Shown here: positions 27,600-35,597 of the stretch, in pieces
How positions within the stretch are numbered: position 1 is the stretch's first letter
Layout: every line of letters starts with the position of its first letter
DNA from: Bacterioplanes sp.
GTDB taxonomy: Bacteria > Pseudomonadota > Gammaproteobacteria > Pseudomonadales > Oceanobacteraceae
Assembly (NCBI GenBank): GCA_014859445.1
Contig: JACUUC010000005.1
Coordinates: forward strand, 62,001-126,000
Reading direction: 5' to 3'
DNA: 64,000 nt
Program-made: the position numbers and the translations under genes
Notes under the pieces: model-generated
What the model was told of the DNA's origin: nothing
The model's input: the letters and a program-made list of their open reading frames with translations, nothing else
Database searches by the model: none

Positions 27600-28970
27600 T
27601 TAAAGCAACTCAATGGTCTCTAAGTATTCTGGTACTGATGCTGGCCATTGCAATTCGTCTTTCACGTGCATGCGCATCGCATCGGCCGCACTTGCTTCGC
27701 CGTGTGTAATAAACACATGCTTAGGTGTGGCTGGCATTTGCCGTAACCAGTGTAAAATCTCCTCATAATCGCCGTGGCTGGATAAGGAGTCCAAATTGTG
27801 AATTTCGGCTTCCACCGGAATGTACTGGCCATGAATTTTAATCTTATCGGCACCATGTACCATGGCGTCACCGCGTGTTCCTGCGGCCTGATAGCCAAGG
27901 AACAAAATACTGTGGCGTGGATTACTCGCTAGCGATTTTAAGTGATGCAATACCCGACCACCACTGGCCATACCGCTGGCGGAAATAATGATCGACGGGT
28001 GTTTGCGTGCATTCAGTTCGATGGATTCTTCCACCGTTTTCACATAGGTCGTGATTTGATCAATGCGATCACAATCGTCACGACTGAGCTTGTGTTGTTC
28101 ATGTAAGTCAAAAAAGATGTTGGTCGCTCGAATGGCCATGGGGCTGTTGAGGTAGACCGGTATATTCGGAATGCGATTTTGGGCACGTAGACGCTCAATG
28201 ATGAGCAAAATCAGTTGTGCTCGGCCCACTGCAAACGAAGGCAGTAACACAATGCCGCCACGACTGGCGGTACGGTTAATAATACCGGCGATAACGGCTT
28301 CGTAATCCAGCGGCTCGTGTCGACGATTGCCGTAAGTTGACTCCAGCACTAAGTAATCGGTTGCGGGTAACGGCTGCGGTGGGTACATGATTGGATCGTT
28401 TTGGCGCCCCACATCACCACTAAACGTTATGCTCTTACCTTGGTATTCTAAACGAATGGCACAAGCACCTAAGATATGGCCAACTGGAATAAATTGGGCG
28501 GTTAGTCCGCCCTCCAGTTCGATGACATGTTCGTAATCAACACCCTTAAATTGCTTCAGCACCTTGCGCGCATCGTCTTCGGTATACAGGGGTTCAGCGG
28601 GGCTGTGCTTAGAAAACTTTTTCTTATTGGCATAGCGAGCATCTTCTTCTTGCAAGTACCCTGCATCGGGTAGCAGGACATGACACAGCGCTTTGGTTGC
28701 ACGCGATGAGTAGATCGCCCCATGATAACCTCGTTTCATCAACGCCGGTAAGTAGCCGGAATGATCAATATGGGCATGAGTGAGCAATACCGCCGACAAC
28801 TCCGAGGCAGAAAATGGCAACTCGACCCAGTTGCGTGTTCGGACATTTTTGATCCCTTGAAACAAACCACAATCGATCAATAGCTTATGTTTGCCGTATT
28901 CGACGACGTATTTAGAGCCTGTGACCGTACCGGTGGCACCGACAAATTGCACACGAAAAGAGGTAGACAT
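27600..28970 (-). CDS. Beta-CASP metallo-beta-lactamase-fold protein (RNase-like)
   Basis: The 456-residue cytoplasmic protein is in the metallo-beta-lactamase/beta-CASP group, which includes CPSF73- and RNase J-like nucleases. The zinc signature HAHIDH is at 65-70; further ligands fit GHILGAC and SGDVGR (about 165-190). The beta-CASP insert occupies roughly 210-360, and a C-terminal RMMBL segment contains SSHGD and the final histidine in FITHGEA. A nuclease role is known for the family; the substrate here is unknown. AGGAG precedes the ATG. It is divergent from the phosphorylase/PRPP/phosphoketolase operon (133-base gap), a pairing that I recall recurring in other proteobacteria. Confidence 0.88.
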   Translation of the reverse strand: MSTSFRVQFVGATGTVTGSKYVVEYGKHKLLIDCGLFQGIKNVRTRNWVELPFSASELSAVLLTHAHIDHSGYLPALMKRGYHGAIYSSRATKALCHVLLPDAGYLQEEDARYANKKKFSKHSPAEPLYTEDDARKVLKQFKGVDYEHVIELEGGLTAQFIPVGHILGACAIRLEYQGKSITFSGDVGRQNDPIMYPPQPLPATDYLVLESTYGNRRHEPLDYEAVIAGIINRTASRGGIVLLPSFAVGRAQLILLIIERLRAQNRIPNIPVYLNSPMAIRATNIFFDLHEQHKLSRDDCDRIDQITTYVKTVEESIELNARKHPSIIISASGMASGGRVLHHLKSLASNPRHSILFLGYQAAGTRGDAMVHGADKIKIHGQYIPVEAEIHNLDSLSSHGDYEEILHWLRQMPATPKHVFITHGEASAADAMRMHVKDELQWPASVPEYLETIELL

Positions 28971-29103
28971 AAAAACTCCTTTAAGACCGATTTAGCCTAA
29001 ATAAGTTGAGCTGAATCGGCATTGATCTACAACAAGGTCAACAACAATGAATGCCTCTACACTGATGGAAAAATTACCAGCACGCAATGGCTAAAGGTAC
29101 TTC

Positions 29104-30621
29104 ATGTCAGATAACGAGTCTTTTTTAACATTGATGCATCTAGGTATTGATACCCATCAGCAATTGGTGGTGTACATGCGTCATGACTGCCATGTGGCCA
29201 TTGCTGAGGGCTTTAATGCACATGGTCGGGTGGAGGTGCGTACCGCACATGCGTCGATTATCGCTACATTAGTGCTGGTCAGTCATGATTTTTTATCGCA
29301 TGCGCATGCGGGGTTATCCGATGCCGCGTGGCAGCAGCTGGGGCGGCCAGACAACGGCGAGCGAGCTTGGTTTCGTCATGCGCATGCGGTGGATTCTATG
29401 TCGTATGTGCGAGGCAAATTATACGGCGAGCCTTTTACGAACGATTCGGCGAAAGAGATTATTAATGACATCAAACTGGGTCGATACAGCGACATACAGC
29501 TCACGGCCTTTGTCACGGCGTGCGCTGGTAATCGTTTGGATTTGGCTGAAACCATCGCCATTACTCGGGCGATGGTGGAGAGCGGTCAGCGCTTTTCATG
29601 GCCTAATCGCATTGTTGTGGATAAGCATTGTGTGGGTGGACTGCCCGGTAATCGAACAACCCCGATCGTGGTTGCCATTATTACCGCACTGGGGTTGTGT
29701 ATGCCAAAAACCTCCAGTCGAGCGATTACGTCACCCGCAGGAACCGCTGATACGATGGAGGTTATGACACCGGTTCAATTGGACTATGAGCACATGAGGT
29801 CGGTTGTCGAAGAGCAAGGAGGGTGTCTCGCGTGGGGTGGTTCGGTCAGCTTGAGTCCGACGGATGATATGGTGATTCGAATAGAACGAGCGTTAGATTT
29901 GGACAGCGAAGGACAATTGGTCGCTTCGGTGATTTCAAAAAAGGTGGCGGCCGGAGCGCAGCATGTCTTGATAGATATTCCCGTTGGTCCGACGGCCAAA
30001 GTGCGTTCATTGCCTTTGGCGCGACGTTTACAAGAATTATTAGAAGAAACAGGACGGGCATTGGGCTTGAATGTGCGTACGATGATTACCGATGGCAATC
30101 AGCCCATTGGCCGAGGTATTGGCCCCGCATTAGAAGCGCGAGATGTGTTGCAAGTGTTGCGTAATGATCCAAAGGCACCGCAAGACCTACGCGAAAAATC
30201 GCTGCAACTGGCCGGAACGATGATCGAATTGGCAGGAAAAGCCGAACTAGGTTGTGGTGCGGCATTGGCTGATGATGTCTTGCGGTCTGGGCATGCATGG
30301 CAGCAGTTTGAAGCAATTTGTCTGGCTCAGGGTGGGTTTCAAGAGCCTACTCTAGCGACTCATCGTCACACCGTAACGGCGGAGCGGCATGGTGTGATTG
30401 CGTATTTTAACAATCGGTTTATCTCACGCTTAGCCTCGTTGGCGGGTGCGCCTAATGCGCCATGTGCGGGCATTGATTTGCATGTGCAGTTAGGCGATAC
30501 CGTTTTGCAAGGGCAAGCGCTATTTACGCTTTATGCCGAAGCCGCAGGTGAATTGGCGTACGCGCTCGACTTTTTGGATGGTCATACCGACATTATCCGT
30601 ATCGAACAGGAGTGTGTGTAA
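29104..30621 (+). CDS. AMP phosphorylase/thymidine phosphorylase family protein
   Basis: The 505-residue protein belongs to the long, archaeal AMP-phosphorylase-like branch of the thymidine phosphorylase family; E. coli DeoA is about 440. An N-terminal extension (about 1-95) precedes the core. The core has YVRGKLYGEPF (101-111), the phosphate-binding DKHCVGGLPGNRT (173-185) and KTSSRAITSPAGTAD (202-216), all close to archaeal AMP phosphorylase as I remember it. Such enzymes phosphorolyse NMPs to base plus ribose-1,5-bisphosphate. The actual substrate here (NMP or nucleoside) is not proven. Its stop overlaps the next start (TAATG), so translation of the operon is coupled. Confidence 0.85.
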   Translation: MSDNESFLTLMHLGIDTHQQLVVYMRHDCHVAIAEGFNAHGRVEVRTAHASIIATLVLVSHDFLSHAHAGLSDAAWQQLGRPDNGERAWFRHAHAVDSMSYVRGKLYGEPFTNDSAKEIINDIKLGRYSDIQLTAFVTACAGNRLDLAETIAITRAMVESGQRFSWPNRIVVDKHCVGGLPGNRTTPIVVAIITALGLCMPKTSSRAITSPAGTADTMEVMTPVQLDYEHMRSVVEEQGGCLAWGGSVSLSPTDDMVIRIERALDLDSEGQLVASVISKKVAAGAQHVLIDIPVGPTAKVRSLPLARRLQELLEETGRALGLNVRTMITDGNQPIGRGIGPALEARDVLQVLRNDPKAPQDLREKSLQLAGTMIELAGKAELGCGAALADDVLRSGHAWQQFEAICLAQGGFQEPTLATHRHTVTAERHGVIAYFNNRFISRLASLAGAPNAPCAGIDLHVQLGDTVLQGQALFTLYAEAAGELAYALDFLDGHTDIIRIEQECV

Positions 30622-31520
30622 TGTATTTGTTGTGTTTGGATGATCATCACGCACTGACTCAGACGATGGCTGAGCTGTTGCACGCGCAGGTGTTGCCATT
30701 AACGCAGCGTTTGTTTCCTGATGGTGAGTTTTATTTCAACATCGATGCCGATGTGAATCGACAAGATGTGGTGATTGTGTGTCATTTGCACCGACCGAAC
30801 GATAAGGCATTAGCGATCTGGATGTTGGCGAGACATTTACATGATATGGGTGCCAGTAGCGTTGGTTTGGTGGCTCCCTATTTGGCTTACATGCGTCAGG
30901 ATATTCGCTTTCAACCGGGTGAATGCCTAACGTCGCGTTATTTCGCTGAGTTATTAAACCAGTCTGTGGATTATTTGGTCACCATGGATCCGCACTTGCA
31001 TCGTTATCATGCCCTAAAAGAGATTTACCGTATTCCGACATCTACATTGCATGCCAGTGAGTTGATTGGTCGGCATCTGAAACATATCGAACGACCGTTA
31101 GTTGTTGGGCCTGATGAAGAGAGTGAGCAATGGGCAAAGGTCGTTGCCGACGAGGCCGGCTGTGCGTATTTGGTATTAAGCAAGGAGCGCCATGGCGATC
31201 GTGATGTGTTGATTGATATGCCCGATATTGAGCATTTTCGACAACACACACCGGTGTTGGTCGATGACATTATTTCGACGGGGCGCACATTATTGCGCAC
31301 GGCGGAGCACATCCAACGACAAGGCCTGATGCCGCCCATCTGCATCGGCGTACACGCGGTGTTTGCCGCCGGCGCAGAACAAGAAATGCGTACTGGGCCA
31401 ATCGCCGACATCATCACCTGCAACACCATTCCCCATGCCAGTAACGGTATTGATGTCAGCGCCATGCTGGCACAAGGGGTTATGGAATTGATTGAGACAA
31501 CCCGAGGAACATGCGCATGA
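30621..31520 (+). CDS. Ribose-phosphate pyrophosphokinase-like protein
   Basis: The 299-residue protein has the PRPP-synthetase fold: FPDGEFYF (about 32-39), PYLAYMRQDIRF (87-98), VGPDEESEQWAK (about 162-173) and the PRPP loop VDDIISTGRTL (214-224). It is shorter and more divergent than the housekeeping Prs (about 315), whose loop is usually VDDMxDTGGT. It may therefore be a paralogue with a specialised substrate and not the main PRPP source. ATG 30621 overlaps the phosphorylase stop and has CAGGAG upstream. Its own stop overlaps the next gene by ATGA. The context suggests shared ribose-phosphate metabolism. Confidence 0.8.
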   Translation: MYLLCLDDHHALTQTMAELLHAQVLPLTQRLFPDGEFYFNIDADVNRQDVVIVCHLHRPNDKALAIWMLARHLHDMGASSVGLVAPYLAYMRQDIRFQPGECLTSRYFAELLNQSVDYLVTMDPHLHRYHALKEIYRIPTSTLHASELIGRHLKHIERPLVVGPDEESEQWAKVVADEAGCAYLVLSKERHGDRDVLIDMPDIEHFRQHTPVLVDDIISTGRTLLRTAEHIQRQGLMPPICIGVHAVFAAGAEQEMRTGPIADIITCNTIPHASNGIDVSAMLAQGVMELIETTRGTCA

Positions 31521-33961
31521 CCTTGAATTTTTATCGTCAAACCCACCTAGCTCAAGACAGTACGGAACTGGAGCAAGAAGCCACACGCTTGCGCGAACTC
31601 GACAGCGGTTTAGCGTCTTGGGCTGAAGGCTGTGGGATGGTCGTGCACCAACCGGCCACCCAAATTCAGGTGCATTTGATGGCCGAGTCTTTGTTACAAA
31701 AAGGCCTAGTTAGCAGTACCCAAGATGTTTACCAAACGATGATCGCGCTTGACCAAATCACCAACCAAGCCATGTGGCTGGTCGCGCACATGACTTACGC
31801 TAAGCGTGTGTACTTGGATGGTCGAGACTTGGACGCGGCTGATTTTAAACGTGATCCACAAGGTCATACCGGTGGTTCGTTAAATATGGTGCCAGCGTAT
31901 GCTGGCATGATGGCGGCCAACCATCTTACGGGTCAGCATCGTGATTGGATTATGGGGCAAGGGCACTGTGTTGCGGCCATTGATGCGTTGCAACTATTAA
32001 CCGCTACCGCTCTGCCTGAGCGGCAACAGCGCTATCCGTTAACGGATGAAGGTCTATCGAACTTCGTTGCCGATTTTTACAATTATCGGGTGCAGCCGAA
32101 TGGTCGCCCATTGTCACCTTTGGGCTCGCACGTCAACGTCAATACCGCAGGTGCGCGCATGGAGGGTGGCTACTTGGGGTTTGCTGGCTTGCAATACGTC
32201 CATCAACCGTTACCCGGTGAGCGCTTAGTCGCTTTCTTGAGTGATGGTGCCTTTGAAGAGCAGCGCGGTACGGATTGGGCAGCTCGTTGGTGGCGCGCCG
32301 AAGACAGTGGTTTGGTAACGCCGATCATGATTGCCAATGGTCGGCGGATTGATCAACGCACCACCATCGCTCAGCAGGGTGGCAGTCGTTGGTTTGTCAG
32401 TCATTTGCGCAATCAAGGATTTGCACCATTTGTGATTGATGGACGTGATCCGGCTGCGTTTGCCTGCGCTATTTATTATATGGAAATAGAATTGCAGCAA
32501 GCGGCTCTGCGCATTAAGGAAGGTGAAGCTCGCTATCCTGTCGCGTTACCTTATTGCATCGCCGAAACCATCAAGGGTTATGGTTTTCCGGGCGCGGGAA
32601 CGAACGCCGCGCACGGTCTTCCGCTGGGCAGTAATCCACGTTCGGATAACGAGGCGCGTCGTTTTTTCCATCGTGGTGCGAATGCCTTGTTTCAACCGGA
32701 ATCTCGCTGGAAGGCCGCCGCCAAACGCTTGCAACAACCAACCAATCCACGGCCACCAGCCATGGTGACGGCGAATTGCCATGAACCCAATTGGGTTGCT
32801 GCAGCCATGTCACCGATGGCGGCCATCGACGGTTATTTTGTTGACTTAATCGACGTCAATCCGCATTTGCGTGTGCGGGTTGGCAACCCCGATGAGTTAC
32901 GCTCGAACCGCATGAATCAAACGCTCGATGAACTCAAACATCGCGTGACGGATCCAGAAATCAGCGTTGCCGAAGCCGTGGATGGCGCGGTGATCACGGC
33001 ACTGAACGAAGAAGCGGTAGTGAGTGCCTGTTTGGCGAATCATCGTGGCATCAATTTGGTGGTGTCGTACGAGGCCTTTGCCACCAAAATGCTCGGTGCA
33101 TTGCGTCAAAGCATCATTTTTTCTCGCCATCAAAAAGAAGCGAACGACCCTGCACATTGGTTGGGCATTCCCATTATCTCCACCTCGCATACGTGGGAAA
33201 ATGGTAAGAATGAACAAAGCCACCAAGATCCGAGCTTGGCAGAGAGCCTGCTTGGGGAAATGTCAGACATGTCGCGCGTGGTGTTTCCGGCGGATGCCAA
33301 CAGTGCCATGGCGTGTCTCAAAGCGTGCTATGGCGACCTTGGCACCATTTGGAATTTGGTGGTGCCCAAGTCCACCATGCCAACCGTTTTCACGGGTAAG
33401 CAAGCGGCCACGTTAATGAATGATGGTGCTTTGTGTCTTCGCGGTCATTGTGCGGCTCCTTTGCAGTTGGTGGCGTGTGGGGCTTTTCAATTACAGCAAG
33501 CGTTACGCGCATCGGAACGTTTGAAGGAACGCGATGTGGCACATTCGTTGGTGTATTTGTTGGAGCCCGGCCGTTTTCGCCAGGCACGAGATGAATATGA
33601 AGCCGCATCCATGGCAGATGATTCCGTGATTGAGAGTGTTTTTCCTACGCGCATTCAGGCACGTGTGCTGTTAACTCATACTCGTCCTGAAGTGATTCTC
33701 GGCCATGCTCGACGACTGGACTTGGGGGTTCAAAAAACGCGTGCCTTAGGTTATGTCAACCAAGGCGGTACGTTGGATGCCGAAGGATTGCAGTTTGCAA
33801 ATCACTGTACCTGGGCCGACGCGTTAGCGGCGTTAGCGGAGTTAGCGGGATTGCCCGCGGATCAATGGTTAAGCGAGGCAGAATATTTGGCCATTCAAGG
33901 GCAAGGTGATCCCTACGCTGTGATTGAATACCCTTATCCAGATCGTGATCTTAGCGCATAA
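31517..33961 (+). CDS. Phosphoketolase-family thiamine-diphosphate enzyme (divergent)
   Basis: The 814-residue protein has phosphoketolase length and domain order. Family landmarks are present in variant form: WIMGQGHC (about 139), SDGAFEEQ at about 242 followed 29 residues later by NG (canonical GDG...N thiamine/Mg site), DELRSNRM, VSYEAFATKM, TSHTWENGKNEQSHQDPS. The SHQDP motif is intact, but the GDG glycine is serine. Classical phosphoketolases split xylulose-5-P or fructose-6-P to acetyl phosphate. Some relatives are labelled xylulose-5-phosphate 3-epimerase, on evidence that I do not know. I chose ATG 31517 (ATGA overlap, GAGGA eight bases upstream) over 31511. Confidence 0.75.
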   Translation: MTLNFYRQTHLAQDSTELEQEATRLRELDSGLASWAEGCGMVVHQPATQIQVHLMAESLLQKGLVSSTQDVYQTMIALDQITNQAMWLVAHMTYAKRVYLDGRDLDAADFKRDPQGHTGGSLNMVPAYAGMMAANHLTGQHRDWIMGQGHCVAAIDALQLLTATALPERQQRYPLTDEGLSNFVADFYNYRVQPNGRPLSPLGSHVNVNTAGARMEGGYLGFAGLQYVHQPLPGERLVAFLSDGAFEEQRGTDWAARWWRAEDSGLVTPIMIANGRRIDQRTTIAQQGGSRWFVSHLRNQGFAPFVIDGRDPAAFACAIYYMEIELQQAALRIKEGEARYPVALPYCIAETIKGYGFPGAGTNAAHGLPLGSNPRSDNEARRFFHRGANALFQPESRWKAAAKRLQQPTNPRPPAMVTANCHEPNWVAAAMSPMAAIDGYFVDLIDVNPHLRVRVGNPDELRSNRMNQTLDELKHRVTDPEISVAEAVDGAVITALNEEAVVSACLANHRGINLVVSYEAFATKMLGALRQSIIFSRHQKEANDPAHWLGIPIISTSHTWENGKNEQSHQDPSLAESLLGEMSDMSRVVFPADANSAMACLKACYGDLGTIWNLVVPKSTMPTVFTGKQAATLMNDGALCLRGHCAAPLQLVACGAFQLQQALRASERLKERDVAHSLVYLLEPGRFRQARDEYEAASMADDSVIESVFPTRIQARVLLTHTRPEVILGHARRLDLGVQKTRALGYVNQGGTLDAEGLQFANHCTWADALAALAELAGLPADQWLSEAEYLAIQGQGDPYAVIEYPYPDRDLSA

Positions 33962-33995
33962 AGTCCGATGTGAGTTGGCATGGTAGGAGTCGAGT

Positions 33996-34763
33996 TTATG
34001 GCGGCTGTACGATCAACGTCGGACTGAATGACCAAGGATCGGGTAGATCATTAGGAACGGGCGGCAATGGGTTGGCTTGTAACACGCTGCGCACAATCCA
34101 CTCGGCCAGCTCTGGATTGCCGTGCTGTTCCAGTATCACTAAATCGGTGGCAATGTGGCGATAGCGAACCGTGAAGCGAATGCGCACTTCGCCTTGCCAA
34201 GTCGCGGGTGCAATCAAGTGTTGGCGTAAATGTGCCAATACTTGTTGTTGGTAGTGTTGTTCTATTGGATCGCGACTGAGTGTGTCGGAGGCTTGCCAGT
34301 CGCTCACGGGCTGCGCTTGTCGCTTGCTGGAAACAGAGTCTGTTGATCGCGAAACAGTGGCTGTGAGCGTAGGTTGGTTGACGCTCGTTGGTGAGTGGGT
34401 AGGCGATGTGTCATGTTCGCTCACAGGGTGTTTATCGGTACTAGGGGTTTCGGCATCGTTTTTCCCTGTATCCACCAAGATTGAGGATACGGTTGCTGGC
34501 GGCGGTGGTGTTATCTCCTCGGTAATCGGTGCAGCCAGGGTGGGTTCGGTGAAGCGTTGCTGCGGCCGTGGGTGTTGAATGGTGGCGTTAATGACTGGCC
34601 ATGATTTGGGTGAGTCCACCGACCAATCGACAGCGTAAAGCCAGAACGCCAATAGTAGATGCACGCCTGTGGCGAAAACAAATGCCAAGGCCAAACGCCA
34701 AGTAGGCGATCGTGGGCGAACGCCAAAAGGGGAAATGTGCCAATTACGTGCAGATTGAGTCAT
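33996..34763 (-). CDS. TonB-like energy transducer
   Basis: The predicted 255-residue inner-membrane protein has one N-terminal membrane helix (LALAFVFATGVHLLLAFWLYAV), a Pro/Thr/Ser-rich periplasmic stretch (about 50-165) and a C-terminal TonB-type domain containing WQGEVRIRFTVRY and the conserved LPP.P.DL ending. TonB couples the proton gradient to outer-membrane transporters. No exbB, exbD or receptor gene is nearby, so it is an orphan here. The start is uncertain: ATG 34763 is favoured because it puts the membrane helix near the N-terminus, but the ribosome site is weak and a TTG at 34799 is open. Confidence 0.75.
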   Translation of the reverse strand: MTQSARNWHISPFGVRPRSPTWRLALAFVFATGVHLLLAFWLYAVDWSVDSPKSWPVINATIQHPRPQQRFTEPTLAAPITEEITPPPPATVSSILVDTGKNDAETPSTDKHPVSEHDTSPTHSPTSVNQPTLTATVSRSTDSVSSKRQAQPVSDWQASDTLSRDPIEQHYQQQVLAHLRQHLIAPATWQGEVRIRFTVRYRHIATDLVILEQHGNPELAEWIVRSVLQANPLPPVPNDLPDPWSFSPTLIVQPP

Positions 34764-34873
34764 GTCCACACTATAGCCTTCGCTGCGCAAAGCGATCAAT
34801 GCAGAAATAACAGAGCGAGAAGGTAGGATTAGGGAAAACAGCCATGTATGATAGACCGATGAATGAATCTTGC

Positions 34874-34902
34874 TTGGTTCGATGACGAACTGGGCGTATT
34901 AC
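34874..34902 (+). promoter_or_regulatory. Possible peroxiredoxin promoter
   Basis: TTGGTT (34874-34879), 17 bases, then TATTAC (34897-34902). It lies about 25 bases before the peroxiredoxin start. The match is partial. Confidence 0.35.
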
Positions 34903-34927
34903 ACCACTCATTAAATGGAGAGATTTC

Positions 34928-35530
34928 ATGAGCGTTTTAGTTGGTAAGCAAGCCCCCGATTTTACGGTACCCGCGGTATTAGGTAACGGCACCATCGTTG
35001 ATGCCTACAACTTTGCCGAAGAAACCAAAGGCAAGTACGCCTTAGTGTTCTTTTACCCATTGGATTTCACCTTCGTTTGTCCATCTGAGCTGATTGCTCT
35101 GGATAAGCGTATGGACAAGTTCAAAGAACTGGGTGTCGAAGTGATCTCTGTTTCGATCGACTCACACTTCACACACAATGCATGGCGCAACACGCCTGTC
35201 GCCAAAGGCGGTATTGGTGAAGTGCGCTACACCATGGCAGCCGATTTAGACCACGGCATCTGTAAAGCCTATGACGTGGAAACGGCCGGTGGTGTTGCTT
35301 TACGCGGCGCATTCTTGATCGACAAAGACGGTGTGGTTCGTGCTGCCAACATCAACGACTTGCCACTGGGTCGTAACATCGACGAATTGGTTCGTTTGGT
35401 CGAAGCGTTGCAATTCCACGAAGAGCACGGCGAAGTCTGCCCAGCGGGTTGGAACAAAGGCGACAAAGGTATGAATGCATCACCAGAAGGCGTTGCTGAG
35501 TACTTGGCTGCTGAGTCTGACAAACTGTAA
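34928..35530 (+). CDS. 2-Cys peroxiredoxin (AhpC/Tsa type)
   Basis: This 200-residue thiol peroxidase reduces peroxides in the cytoplasm. The peroxidatic cysteine is Cys51 in DFTFVCPSE and the resolving cysteine is Cys171 in EVCPAGW, the typical 2-Cys arrangement. The C-terminal arm with YLAAESDKL follows. GGAGAG lies just upstream of the ATG. No reductase (AhpF) gene adjoins it, so thioredoxin or another donor is likely. A perfect 13-bp terminator follows. Codon choice looks strongly biased, as in highly expressed genes. Confidence 0.95.
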   Translation: MSVLVGKQAPDFTVPAVLGNGTIVDAYNFAEETKGKYALVFFYPLDFTFVCPSELIALDKRMDKFKELGVEVISVSIDSHFTHNAWRNTPVAKGGIGEVRYTMAADLDHGICKAYDVETAGGVALRGAFLIDKDGVVRAANINDLPLGRNIDELVRLVEALQFHEEHGEVCPAGWNKGDKGMNASPEGVAEYLAAESDKL

Positions 35531-35550
35531 GTACGATGTACTAGAAAGCC

Positions 35551-35584
35551 AAAAGCCCTGCTCGCAAGAGCAGGGCTTTTTTTT
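35551..35584. terminator. Terminator after the peroxiredoxin gene
   Basis: AAAAGCCCTGCTC/GAGCAGGGCTTTT with a GCAA tetraloop, then more T. It also faces the convergent cNMP-binding gene. Confidence 0.92.
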
Positions 35585-35597
35585 CAGCGTTAGTGTC

